In this document: one piece after another, positions 36,977 to 48,400 of the stretch
Layout of the letters: every line of letters starts with the position of its first letter
Position numbering within the stretch: the first letter of the stretch is position 1
Assembly (NCBI GenBank): GCA_947496235.1
Contig: CANMCE010000007.1
Location: forward strand, 186,001-250,000
DNA: 64,000 bases
Direction: 5' to 3'
DNA from: an uncultured Glaciecola sp.
GTDB lineage: Bacteria; Pseudomonadota; Gammaproteobacteria; Enterobacterales; Alteromonadaceae
Notes under the pieces: generated by a model
The model's input: the letters and a program-made list of their open reading frames with translations, nothing else
The model's database searches: none
Told to the model about the DNA's origin: nothing
Program-made: the position numbers and the translations under genes

Positions 36977-39900
36977 CTTGCTGCACTTCTATCAGTTCAT
37001 CGGTAGTAGGTGGTACAAAAGGTGTTTGAGTTTCTTCTGCTTCCGGTAATCTTCGCGTTGGTAATTCAACTTCTGTAGATTCTCGACCAGTTTCTATCAA
37101 TATTGGCTCTTCGATAGTGCCTGTCACTGAATAATTCACGTTTGAAATCACCTTAGTCGATGTTAGCATTTGATCTATCGCCAAAGCAGCTAACACTGAG
37201 GGTGGACTCACGGTAAAAAAGTACACCAATACTGGTAAGTTCCCCGTAACATTGGGGGCAAAACTAACATTATAGTTGAGTTCTTTGGTGACTAAATCTG
37301 TGTACCCATAAATTTCTATTTCACCGGCAGCGCCGTCGATCACAGTATCTCGGGTATCCGCCTTGCCATCTGTCAGTAGTATGCTACCTTGCATACTATC
37401 GTAAAAAAATCCCTTAGCGAACACATCTCTAAAATCTAAGGATAGTTTTCTAACCAATGAGTTTAAACTTAACAAAGTAAAAATTCGCGAACCCTGATCG
37501 CTGACTTCATTTAGGTAGCCGTCGGTCAATTGCCAGTTTATTTCACCACCGAGACTATCGAAATTAAACTCAAAGGGCGATTTCTGCCATGTGAGTGCAA
37601 ACTCAATATTGGCTTCTGAATCACGTATACCTGTATTGGCACCAAAATTTTGCAGTGAGCGTCCAAAGTCATTACTGCGGAAATCGCCGGCAAAGAATGT
37701 GTAGTGATCCAGATGACGCTTGTACCATTGTCCTTCTGCATTGACTCTGCCGTTTTCACCTTCAATTAATAGCTGCTCAACACGTAAGCCATCATTGTTA
37801 GGCGATGCTTCCAACTCAACCTTTCCTAATTTATATTGGCCAAATGCGCATTCTTTACAGTTAATATTTAAGGTTGGGAAATCCGTTGGCTCGTAGTCAA
37901 AATTGGCTAATTGAGACTCTGGCTCCTGCTCGTAGGATTCCAATTTAATGTAATCCATGTTGGCCTCAATGCCTTTAACTGTCCACTCATCATGAATAAC
38001 TATGTTACCTCTAACTTGATCGGCTTCTACGTCAATTGACCAGTCTTGTAAATTTCGTCTTGCGATTAAACCAACATCTGTGACCTGGTTATTGCCAATG
38101 ATAAGTTGTTCAGTTTCAACAAAAATACGTTGTGGGACACCAATGAATGCACTTTCAGTGCTTTCTACACCTTGAAATAATCGTTTTACATTGCTCACCC
38201 ACAGTTGTGCATCCATTTCAGGCAGATTAGCGCTAATACTAAATCCAACTCCCATGCCGAAAAAGTCAGTTTGACCAAATGCCAAATGTGCTCGGTTAAA
38301 CTTCTTTTCTTTATGCGGTAAGGTACCCTCAAATCTAACATCATTGCCCAAGGTCATTTGCACGGAAGACGCAATGTTATCCCCGCTAGCCAATATAGCC
38401 AAAGGCATAGTCTGTCCCGACGTTTTATCTAACGGGAAGGGTAATGATGAATTAACATCAACAAGTTGCGATCTTAATTGCGCATCATATTGATAATCTT
38501 CTTTATTCAAAATGATGTTTAATGCAAGCGTGAAATCCGCAGCACCTGTTAACTGCTCAGTTAATCCTGGAACATAGGCTTTTGTAAGCTCTTCTAGTTG
38601 CCAATTACCACCAATTTCAATATCAAGTGCATAATTATCCAGTTGCTTTGATGCCAAATCCAAGGTGATAGGCTGACCAAATAATTCAGCGTTTACACCA
38701 TCAACTTTCAGATCTTGATTATCAAATGCTAGTGTCCCTTCTGCATTTTTCAAACTCAGGCCTAAGGCTTCAATGTTTACCTGATTGCCGAGTAAATCAA
38801 CTTCTCCAATCGCTTGAACTCTTCCGCTAAAGTCCAGCGGAATATTTAACTGTAAATCGGTTGTAAGATTACCACTGACAATTACTTGTTCCGTTAGAAT
38901 TCGTCCTAAACTATCAGCTAACGAGCTGTCCGACATTAAAGACGCCAATTGTTCTCCTGAACCAATGCCGTTAGCATCAATCTTAAGTGTCGCGCCCTTA
39001 GTAAGCTGAGGAATTATGGCTTCTATGTTACTAATTTTAACCTCACCCAACATGGCTTCTGGGCTATTCATTACCAAGGCTTTATTTAAAAAGTCCAACC
39101 GAATATTGAGCTGTTTCAGTTCAGGCCAATCAGGTGCAAACCTAAAATCCGCATTTTCGATATCAACACCCGCATGAAAAATGCCATTGTTATTGGTAAA
39201 TGGAAATTGACTGGTATTTCCATGCCAAATTAAGTTTGCTTGGGCGATTTCCCCAGGACCATTTAACGCACGAGTCAAATAATTGATCGTACCCTGTCCC
39301 ATTAATTCGTTAGGCAAAAATGCCTTCACACGATTAGCAGGCAAGTCACCGGTGTGTATTTTTAATGACAAAAAGTTATTCTGACTGGCGTATGCCATAT
39401 CTGCGTCTATGGCTAATCCATCAAAAATTACAGAGAGATTTTCAGCGTTTAAAAAAACACCTTCAGGTAGTTTTTCAATATACAAATCGAGGTTAAGATC
39501 TTCGAGTAGTTTGTCATGATTGAAAAGCCGTTCGCTGTATAACTGAAGACTGGACTGCTGAATTTGGATCTTCCCTTGCTTATTCCACCAAGCAATCCCC
39601 AATTGCAAGTTTTCTATGCCTGGCATTAAATTATATTCAGCGGTGCTCAATGTGACCTCAGGCATCTGAATAAAATTGCCTTGTTTTGTCAAGGCTACTT
39701 GCACCTTTCCAAGACTAAGCTGTGGCGATAAGGCTGTTAGTTTCTCAAAGGTTTCAACACTGACGACTTTCATCGCTGGTAAGAGTTTTTGAATATCATC
39801 CAGTGCACTTGTCTGTACAAAAAGTTCGTGCTCTTTAGTGAATAACCCAGACACTTCTAATGGCAGTGTTTCTTGTTCTACACTGACATCGAAATCATTT

Positions 39901-40814
39901 AGAGTAAAGTGCCAGCCATCAGGCTGGTTTATGGCTACTAATTGTCCGCTAAATCCATTGGTAACTGATTTTTCAGACGTTTTCCCCCATTGCAGAACTG
40001 AAGGCTCAATCTCAGAATGAATTCGGGTAATTTGCCCATCTTGAATATTCGCCCAAAAGGAAAAATTGGTATTGCTAGCAACCAAGGTTGAATCCACTTC
40101 AATAAATTCATTTAACCATGGCGAAATATCCAGCGCTTCTCCTTGGGAATAAAAGGTTCCGGAATAATCATCTACATCGCCGTTTAAGTCGATAACAAAG
40201 GTAATACTTTTAGTGGCAAAGGTATCTAAAGACAAGAGCCCCCAACCTTGGTGACGCTGTTCTTTGTTCAACCACGAGAGTTGATCGATTTTTATGGTTT
40301 GCTGATTATTCTTTGACTTTACAGTCAATTGGCTTTGTTCAACTGAAAACTTAGCTAACTGCTCCAGAAAAACCGATTCCAAAACTTGGACAATAGGGAT
40401 ATCACCATTTCCGTTGGACATACGGTCCAGATTAAGTTGTAAATCCAATTCACTTAATTGAACGTTTTTGGATTGAAGTTTGCGTTGGAATAAACTAGGC
40501 CAAAAGTCGATAAGTAATTTGAGTTCGCCCACATTTAATGTCACAGGGGAATTCTCGCCTTGGCGCATGACCACATTATTTAACACCAAACTGGGACCAG
40601 CCGGTTGCCAATCAGCGGCAATGCTACCAATAGCGAGGTCTAATCCGTATTCTGTTTGCACATAGTTTTCGATTAGCTCTTTGCGATCGTCTAATAATGG
40701 CAAAGAATAACGTAACGCACTGATTAATAATGCAAACACAACTAAGGCCACTGCTATCAGTGTCCAAAGTTTGCGAAGTGCAAAAGTTGTCAGCGTCGTT
40801 AATTTATTGCTCAC
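36969..40814 (-). CDS. yhdP: YhdP family AsmA-like envelope protein
   Basis: A 1281-residue inner-membrane protein with one N-terminal helix (about residues 15-33) and a very long periplasmic part. The whole sequence matches the TIGR02099/DUF3971 family, and the C-terminus has the AsmA-like segment that ends GEIEIYGYTDLVTKEL. In E. coli (1266 residues), YhdP, TamB and YdbH act as bridges that carry phospholipids to the outer membrane. The beta-taco fold is expected to form a hydrophobic groove. The start overlaps rng by 4 bp and the end overlaps the nitrilase gene by 8 bp, so coupling is likely. Confidence 0.95.
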   Translation of the reverse strand: MSNKLTTLTTFALRKLWTLIAVALVVFALLISALRYSLPLLDDRKELIENYVQTEYGLDLAIGSIAADWQPAGPSLVLNNVVMRQGENSPVTLNVGELKLLIDFWPSLFQRKLQSKNVQLSELDLQLNLDRMSNGNGDIPIVQVLESVFLEQLAKFSVEQSQLTVKSKNNQQTIKIDQLSWLNKEQRHQGWGLLSLDTFATKSITFVIDLNGDVDDYSGTFYSQGEALDISPWLNEFIEVDSTLVASNTNFSFWANIQDGQITRIHSEIEPSVLQWGKTSEKSVTNGFSGQLVAINQPDGWHFTLNDFDVSVEQETLPLEVSGLFTKEHELFVQTSALDDIQKLLPAMKVVSVETFEKLTALSPQLSLGKVQVALTKQGNFIQMPEVTLSTAEYNLMPGIENLQLGIAWWNKQGKIQIQQSSLQLYSERLFNHDKLLEDLNLDLYIEKLPEGVFLNAENLSVIFDGLAIDADMAYASQNNFLSLKIHTGDLPANRVKAFLPNELMGQGTINYLTRALNGPGEIAQANLIWHGNTSQFPFTNNNGIFHAGVDIENADFRFAPDWPELKQLNIRLDFLNKALVMNSPEAMLGEVKISNIEAIIPQLTKGATLKIDANGIGSGEQLASLMSDSSLADSLGRILTEQVIVSGNLTTDLQLNIPLDFSGRVQAIGEVDLLGNQVNIEALGLSLKNAEGTLAFDNQDLKVDGVNAELFGQPITLDLASKQLDNYALDIEIGGNWQLEELTKAYVPGLTEQLTGAADFTLALNIILNKEDYQYDAQLRSQLVDVNSSLPFPLDKTSGQTMPLAILASGDNIASSVQMTLGNDVRFEGTLPHKEKKFNRAHLAFGQTDFFGMGVGFSISANLPEMDAQLWVSNVKRLFQGVESTESAFIGVPQRIFVETEQLIIGNNQVTDVGLIARRNLQDWSIDVEADQVRGNIVIHDEWTVKGIEANMDYIKLESYEQEPESQLANFDYEPTDFPTLNINCKECAFGQYKLGKVELEASPNNDGLRVEQLLIEGENGRVNAEGQWYKRHLDHYTFFAGDFRSNDFGRSLQNFGANTGIRDSEANIEFALTWQKSPFEFNFDSLGGEINWQLTDGYLNEVSDQGSRIFTLLSLNSLVRKLSLDFRDVFAKGFFYDSMQGSILLTDGKADTRDTVIDGAAGEIEIYGYTDLVTKELNYNVSFAPNVTGNLPVLVYFFTVSPPSVLAALAIDQMLTSTKVISNVNYSVTGTIEEPILIETGRESTEVELPTRRLPEAEETQTPFVPPTTDELIEVQQDG

Positions 40815-42277
40815 ATCATTACCACGTCAAATTTGTCTTGATGATAAAGGGGTTCAGTTTGAACTTTAATTTGTTTGCTAACAAATAGTTCTAATTCAGC
40901 CAGCAAATGCGACTCCTCTCCCAATAAAGCTTCAGCTACAGGCGCAGATGCATAAATTACAAACTTATCCGCTTTGTATGCTCGATTAACCCTAACCACT
41001 TCACGGGTGATTTCGAAGCAAATGGTTTCAATGGTTTTTATTGACCCCCTGCCCTTACATGCTGGACATTCGCCACAAAGCTGATGCTCCAAAGACTCTC
41101 GGGTTCTCTTCCGCGTCATTTCAATCAAACCTAAGGCAGTAAACCCATAGATGCTAGATTTTGCTCTGTCTTTACTCATTGCCTGCTCTAGCGAATTTAA
41201 GACACGTTTTTTATGGTCTGGTTCCATCATGTCAATAAAATCAATCAGTATCATACCGCCAAGGTTTCTCAGACGTAATTGTCGAGCAATAGCCAAAGTG
41301 GCTTCTATGTTGGTATTAAAGATGGTTTCTTCTAGATTTCGATGCCCGACAAAAGCGCCTGTATTGATATCAATGGTTGTCATGGCTTCGGTTTGGTCAA
41401 TAATGATGTAGCCACCAGATTTTAAATCTACCCGTCGCCCCAATGCACGCTGCAACTCATTTTCTACATCATAGAGATCAAAAATGGGCAATTCACCTTG
41501 GTAATATTCCAGTTTATTGGAAAGTTCAGGCACATATTCCTTGGTAAAAGCTTTTAATTCCTTATAAGTAAGGTTTGAATCTATTCTTATACGCTCAAGC
41601 TCTGTGCCAACAAAATCTCTTAGCACTCGTCGAGCTACAGGGAGATCTTCATACAAAACATTGGACTTGCCAGATTTTCTCCGTGATTCGATTTTCGCCC
41701 ACAACCGACGTAAGAACTCTGCATCTTGGCGCAACTCGCTTTCCGTCACACCTTCTGCTGCTGTACGCAATATAAAGCCGCCATTTTCATCACAAAACTC
41801 AGCCACAATGCCTTTTAACCGATCACGTTCAGCTTCTTCTTCAATTTTTTGAGAGATTCCCACATAGGTAACACTGGGCATAAACACTAAATAACGGGAA
41901 GGAAGTGTAATATCTGTGGTGAGCCGAGCACCTTTGGTACCAAGGGGGTCCTTCACCACTTGTACAATGATTTGTTGGCCTTCACGCACCAATTCCCTGA
42001 TGTCTTTTCTTTCTAACTGAGAAGGGCTAACTTCATCAGCCACTTCATCATTTATTGCGATATCTGATGCGTGTAAAAACGCCGCTTTATCTAGGCCAAT
42101 ATCTACAAAAGCAGCTTGCATTCCAGGTAAAACGCGACTGACTTTGCCTTTATATATGTTACCTACGATCCCTTTTTTAGTATGTCGCTCAATGTGGATC
42201 TCTTGCATGATGCCGTTCTCAATAAGCGCGACACGTGATTCTGAGGGTGTTACGTTAATCAATAGTTCAGCAGTCAC
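40811..42277 (-). CDS. rng: Ribonuclease G
   Basis: A 488-residue single-strand endoribonuclease that matures the 5' end of 16S rRNA and turns over some mRNAs. It has the N-terminal S1 domain (GIVGNIYKGKVSRVLPGMQAAFV region, about 37-120), the catalytic DNase I-like core with conserved Asp residues (TTIDINTG and ILIDFIDM) and the Zn-link CxxC (CGECPACKGRGS). E. coli RNase G is 489 residues. It lacks the RNase E scaffold tail. It overlaps maf by 11 bp. Confidence 0.97.
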   Translation of the reverse strand: MTAELLINVTPSESRVALIENGIMQEIHIERHTKKGIVGNIYKGKVSRVLPGMQAAFVDIGLDKAAFLHASDIAINDEVADEVSPSQLERKDIRELVREGQQIIVQVVKDPLGTKGARLTTDITLPSRYLVFMPSVTYVGISQKIEEEAERDRLKGIVAEFCDENGGFILRTAAEGVTESELRQDAEFLRRLWAKIESRRKSGKSNVLYEDLPVARRVLRDFVGTELERIRIDSNLTYKELKAFTKEYVPELSNKLEYYQGELPIFDLYDVENELQRALGRRVDLKSGGYIIIDQTEAMTTIDINTGAFVGHRNLEETIFNTNIEATLAIARQLRLRNLGGMILIDFIDMMEPDHKKRVLNSLEQAMSKDRAKSSIYGFTALGLIEMTRKRTRESLEHQLCGECPACKGRGSIKTIETICFEITREVVRVNRAYKADKFVIYASAPVAEALLGEESHLLAELELFVSKQIKVQTEPLYHQDKFDVVMM

Positions 42278-42839
42278 TCAACACTCCGGCTTGTTTTAGT
42301 AGTTCTTTTGTCTCTACGAGGGGTAAACCAATAACAGCCGACACACTGCCTTCAATACTTTTTACAAATTGCCCGCCATATCCTTGTATGGCATAGCCAC
42401 CGGCTTTATCAGCAGGTTCTCCAGTGGCCCAATATTGATTTATGTCGGCATCGCTTAATTCGGCAAATTTTACTTGGGTAATCACAACCTTAGTAAAGCA
42501 TCCAAGGTTAGAAACCACACTAATCCCAGTATACACTTGATGCACATTGTTAGATAGCGCTTGCATCATACCTATGAAGTGATTCTTATCCGTTGGTTTA
42601 CCCAATATTTGTTGCTGAAATCCGATAATAGTATCCGAACCTAGCACAACAGAAGTTGGACGTGTTTGATAAATATGCTGTGCTTTTCCTTGAGCAAGGC
42701 GCGCCACTAATGATTCTGGCGTCTCATTTGCCAGCGGTGTTTCATCGATATCACTCGGTTGAATTGAATACTCAGCTAACAAATAGTTTAGCAGCTCAGC
42801 CCGTCTAGGCGAGGCTGAGGCCAAAATCACCTTTTTCAT
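42267..42839 (-). CDS. maf: Maf/YhdE-family nucleoside triphosphate pyrophosphatase
   Basis: A 190-residue enzyme that hydrolyses dTTP, UTP and modified pyrimidine nucleotides to monophosphates, keeping non-canonical nucleotides out of nucleic acid. The N-terminal SASPRRAELL loop, the Asp in GSDTII and GYAIQGYGGQFV segment match YhdE-type Maf proteins. It lies between mreD and rng in the classical mre-maf-rng order. Confidence 0.96.
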   Translation of the reverse strand: MKKVILASASPRRAELLNYLLAEYSIQPSDIDETPLANETPESLVARLAQGKAQHIYQTRPTSVVLGSDTIIGFQQQILGKPTDKNHFIGMMQALSNNVHQVYTGISVVSNLGCFTKVVITQVKFAELSDADINQYWATGEPADKAGGYAIQGYGGQFVKSIEGSVSAVIGLPLVETKELLKQAGVLSDC

Positions 42840-42876
42840 GAAAATTACTCGTCAAATTTTAATAATTGAAAGAGGG

Positions 42877-43353
42877 CTATGACACTCTAAAGCGGCGGCG
42901 AATTCTTCGCAAAAACCAAAATAACCAAGGCCAAAGAATTATAGTGGTGATAGTGGGATAAAAGAATGCCCATCTAAACTCAGTGTTGACCAACAAGTAT
43001 TGCAACCAATAAATGGTTAAATGGTAGACGGTAGACAATACAAACATAACAAACGCCTGTTGCATCATCGACTGGTTTCGAATCCGTTGATAGTTTGCGC
43101 CAACAATAAACACAGGGATAGCTAAAGCAAAACTATGAACACCTAAGGCTGTGCCAAATAACACGTCCAATATAAAACCACAAATAGCCGCAATACCCAC
43201 ACTGACTCGGTTTGGCAATGCCATCGACCAATAACAAAGTATCATCAACAACCAATCTGGACGATAAAAGTCTATCTGCCTCGGCATTGGAATGATTTGC
43301 AATATCAAACCAACCAAAATGGTGATGTATATGAGTGAACTATTACGTTGCAT
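42877..43353 (-). CDS. mreD: Rod-shape-determining protein MreD
   Basis: A 158-residue integral membrane protein with about five helices. It belongs to the elongasome with MreB, MreC, RodA and PBP2 and helps position lateral wall synthesis. The family segments DWLLMILCYWSMALPNRVSVG and LDVLFGTALGVHSFALAIP are present. The start overlaps the mreC stop by 11 bp. Confidence 0.95.
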   Translation of the reverse strand: MQRNSSLIYITILVGLILQIIPMPRQIDFYRPDWLLMILCYWSMALPNRVSVGIAAICGFILDVLFGTALGVHSFALAIPVFIVGANYQRIRNQSMMQQAFVMFVLSTVYHLTIYWLQYLLVNTEFRWAFFYPTITTIILWPWLFWFLRRIRRRFRVS

Positions 43354-44230
43354 CCGCGGCTTCCAACTCTTCTAAGATATCCAATGCCGAAGTTGCTTCT
43401 TCAGGCGCCTCTTCTGCTGGCCACAATAACAACAAGAATTTCAATCGATTCAGATAGGCGGTCGGCTTGACGATGACTTCCGCAAACGGTTGGCTTTCGT
43501 CACTGACAATAGTTTCAATAACGCCTACCGGGTAACCTTCTGGAAATATTTGACCTAGTCCAGAAGACACTAAAAGATCACCCACTTCTAAATCTGTACT
43601 ATGGGGAACATGTTGTAATCGTAAGCTGATTAAATCACCGGTGCCAACGGCAATGAGGCGTACATTATTGCGGCTTACACGCACTGGAATTGCATGACTT
43701 GTATCAGAAATTAACAACACGCGACTGTTAGTGGTACCTACTTCAATTATTTGCCCGACTATCCCCGTATTATCTAGCACCGCTTGGCCTACGAAAACGC
43801 CATCTAATGTACCTTTGTTGATAACAATTTGATGTGAATAAGGATTGTTATCAATAGACATTAATTCTGCAATCATTTTTCGGGTTTCAATGCGTACCGG
43901 CGCGCCTAATAAACGTCTTAACTCATCATTCTCTTGTTGTAATGTTGTCAACATTTGCACTTCGCCGTTAAGCAGTGCGATTTGACGAGTTAGCTTTTGG
44001 TTCTCTTCTAATAGTTGCTCGCGAGAAGAAAAGCGATTTGCACTCCAGTTTAATAACTCACCGGGTAAGTCCGCAATATATTGAATTGGACTCACTAACG
44101 ACGTCATATAGGTACGTAAGGTTTTAACGCTATCAACCTTGGTATCAATAATCATGGTGACAAGAGATATCACCAACACCAAGATGAGTCGGGTTAGTAA
44201 GGTTGGCCCTCGTTGGAAAACTTCATTCAT
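43343..44230 (-). CDS. mreC: Cell shape-determining protein MreC
   Basis: A 295-residue bitopic protein. A membrane helix lies near residues 12-27, a periplasmic coiled coil (about 70-105) follows, then two beta-barrel domains with the family segments GTLDGVFVGQAVLDNTGIVGQI and GDLLVSSGLGQIFPEGYPVG. It forms filaments that activate PBP2. The last 20 residues are acidic. It is 44 bp after mreB and overlaps mreD. Confidence 0.96.
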   Translation of the reverse strand: MNEVFQRGPTLLTRLILVLVISLVTMIIDTKVDSVKTLRTYMTSLVSPIQYIADLPGELLNWSANRFSSREQLLEENQKLTRQIALLNGEVQMLTTLQQENDELRRLLGAPVRIETRKMIAELMSIDNNPYSHQIVINKGTLDGVFVGQAVLDNTGIVGQIIEVGTTNSRVLLISDTSHAIPVRVSRNNVRLIAVGTGDLISLRLQHVPHSTDLEVGDLLVSSGLGQIFPEGYPVGVIETIVSDESQPFAEVIVKPTAYLNRLKFLLLLWPAEEAPEEATSALDILEELEAADAT

Positions 44231-44274
44231 TTGGCAATTGCTTCATATGAAGAAAAGGTGACTACTGTCACCTT

Positions 44275-45336
<1,062 letters not shown>

Positions 45337-45453
45337 TTAGGTTGTTATTGTTAATCTTTTAACCCGAATGGTTGGGTTTTACTAGTTATAGACATAATTG
45401 GCTAACTTTACCAACGTGCCGCCAATTGAGCAAGCAATCCTTGTATTAGTTGA

Positions 45454-48400
45454 CTAAAATACTTCTCTCCAGTGAATTGTTTTATCATTTCCTCTATACA
45501 GACCGAAACTAACAGCGGCGGTTGGCGTATCATCGCTGTCAATATCACCGTCCTGATCCCAGTCGATATTTAAGAACTCAGACCAATGATTAGCAACATT
45601 TCGAGGTTGTAGTTGCACAAACAAGGCGCCTGCTACAGGCTCACCATTTACTATCACAGGTGAAAGTACCATATCAGCATCATCTGAAAGTCCAGCGACT
45701 AAGGTGCCTGTAGCGGACAAACTGGCTATTTCCTGACTAATATCTACCGGGCTTTGACTATCATGTACCAACAAAATATCCCCATTGCTGGTAGATAAAT
45801 TAATATCTGTGCAGGAATCGCTTTGACTGGTGCGCCATTGACCACTGTCGAGATATTGCGCTGAAAGGGGTATTCGTAAATTCTGATTCTCAGGCCCATA
45901 GGTATTTTCTAGCATCAATCGACCGTATCGCATGCTAGTTCCTGTAATATCATTCAAGGTGAAATCTTCGCAACTTCCGGGGTAGGAGGTCATATAACAA
46001 ACACCGTCGGTATCGGTAAAAAAGCTCTTATCTACTACTAATTGCACATTGGCTTCAAACGGCGAGCCATCAAGTCCTTGTGGGTTGGCAATTTTTTGAT
46101 AACTAAATTGAGCATCAGATAGGCTTATAGTACCATCTCCATCGTAATCATTGATATCACTTAAAGTTGGCCCTACACCCGCATTATTCACTATCAAAGC
46201 ACCAGAATAGGTAGAAGTATCAAGATAATTAAAAGCATTATTAACACTGGTTTGATTCGGGGATAATCGCCACTCTGTGCCACCGTAGTTTTGTGTAATT
46301 CTGGCCTTAGTATTGTAAGCGGTGACTAAAAATACAGGTTCGGCAGTTGGTGCAAAACCGAAATTTTGACCAACATAGGTAAACGAATCCGAGCAACTTG
46401 GCGTAAAACTAGGTTGTTGTTGCATTACAACTTCAAAATAAGCAGGAATAAATCTTCCCGTACTAAGAGCATTACTTGAAATCACCGAACCCAAGTAATT
46501 ATTATCACGCAGGCTCAAGGTGTAACTGCCAGTTTCTTCTAGGTAAGCTGTACTGGAGGTGAAGATGCCATTGGTGAAAGTTAAAGGTCCTATCCCTGAA
46601 TAATTAATGCTTATTGATGTTTGTACTTGATCACCTTGTTGCAAGTAAAAACTCGCATCAGCGGCGCCAGAATCACTCGGTAGCGTTCTAAGTGCACTGG
46701 CTTGTAGTTCATTCGCTGAATATCCCGGCAAAACACCACCATTTGCGCCTATTGCTTGAATTTGTAAGTTAAACACTTGGCCCGCTGGCATTAGATTTGT
46801 CGCATCGGACGAAACGTCTAAACTGGCAGGAATAAACTTAAATAGGGTAGTAGTGGGCTGTAATGTGGCGCCATCAATAGTTGCAGATGCGGATACTTGT
46901 ACTAACCCTACATCAGCATAGGAATAACCAGCAAAATTGGTTTCTCCAGCGGCATCAAAACTCATGGATAAATTACCGGAATGCGTGCTTCCTGAACCTA
47001 CAGTAATGCCCGCAAAGCTTTGGGAACAGGTATTGGGAGAATAAGGTTCATCCACAGTACTGATGCATTGATAGCTAATATTAATGCTTTCAGTGCCGTT
47101 GGTTAAGGCATCACAAGTTGCGCCATTGCTGCCCAACGCTCTCAAGCCAATTTTATTAAGTGAGGCTTCACCAATAAAAGGCGTGGTCGAGAATTCATTG
47201 GCGCCTGTATCGACATGGAAGAATTCTAAACCGGCATTTTCATATTCCACTTCGCAGTTATTGCTGCACTCAATAGGCGCGATTGGGGTCTGAGAACTAG
47301 AACCTATGGTTAATGTACCAGCGGTTCTATTTTGTAGTTCTACCTGAGTAGATCCAGTAAAGGTAAATGTTGGCGTTACCCAAGCTGTTGTTGGCGTTAA
47401 TGTGATGCTGGTTGGATCGCTACTTAACTCAGAACAATCAGCATTTGCACAGGCTTTTACTGTTACCGTCGGATTTCCGCAGGTAATCGCTGTATCAGGG
47501 TGTTCTAAGGCGTAATGATGCACCGCAGAACAAGGCGTAGCCTCTTGCAAATCCGCTTGAAATTGAGCTTGGCTCACCGCTTGAGAATACATGCGGATAT
47601 CATCAAATAAACCATTGGCGCCGTTGTACGACATGTAATTAACCACATAATCAGTTTTATTATCGCCAAATACTATGTTGCCCAAAGTGGGTAAAGTGGT
47701 GATATTTGCAGAATCTAACACCACAGAAGATGAGGGTTGTCCATTAAGGTATATGGTGTAAGTTTTGGTTAACATATTCCAATTAACCCCTATATGCACC
47801 CATTCGTCGGCGGCGAAGCTATTACTAGAGGTTGTAATCTGCACATCTAAATCATTCACATCTTCTAAACCAAATGCCAGACCACCATTTTCTAATTTAG
47901 ACATGAAAAAGTACTTACTGTTACCCGAGTTTGAGCCGTCAAATAACATCCGACGTTGCCCATCATTCCAAATGTCATTATGTCGATACCAGAAGGAAAT
48001 CGCCCCTTGTTCGCCTAACTCCTCTACCTGTACTCCAGTATCAAAATAAACCTTATCAGCGACAGTTAAGTTTGCGTCAGATGTAACAGCACTACAATAA
48101 ACATTATCAAACGGCTTATTCACTTCTAGCGAATTAGCCAAAGTGCCGCTATAACCATTGCCAGCAATGTCATTTATGGTACTGCCACTTACCGTGGTAT
48201 CTTCGAAGGAGTATTGTGCCACTAGTGAATTACAGGTAGTGCAAGAATCTGGTGGAGAAGCTGTATACCAACTTGATACATCTTGTGCTGTTGGTTGATT
48301 GCGGTAAATTTTTACTTCATCCATTTCACCCAACAAAAAGTCGCCATATTGTGCTGGATCATAAGCGCCTAATTGTCGATATTTGGACGTAGCGCCTAAC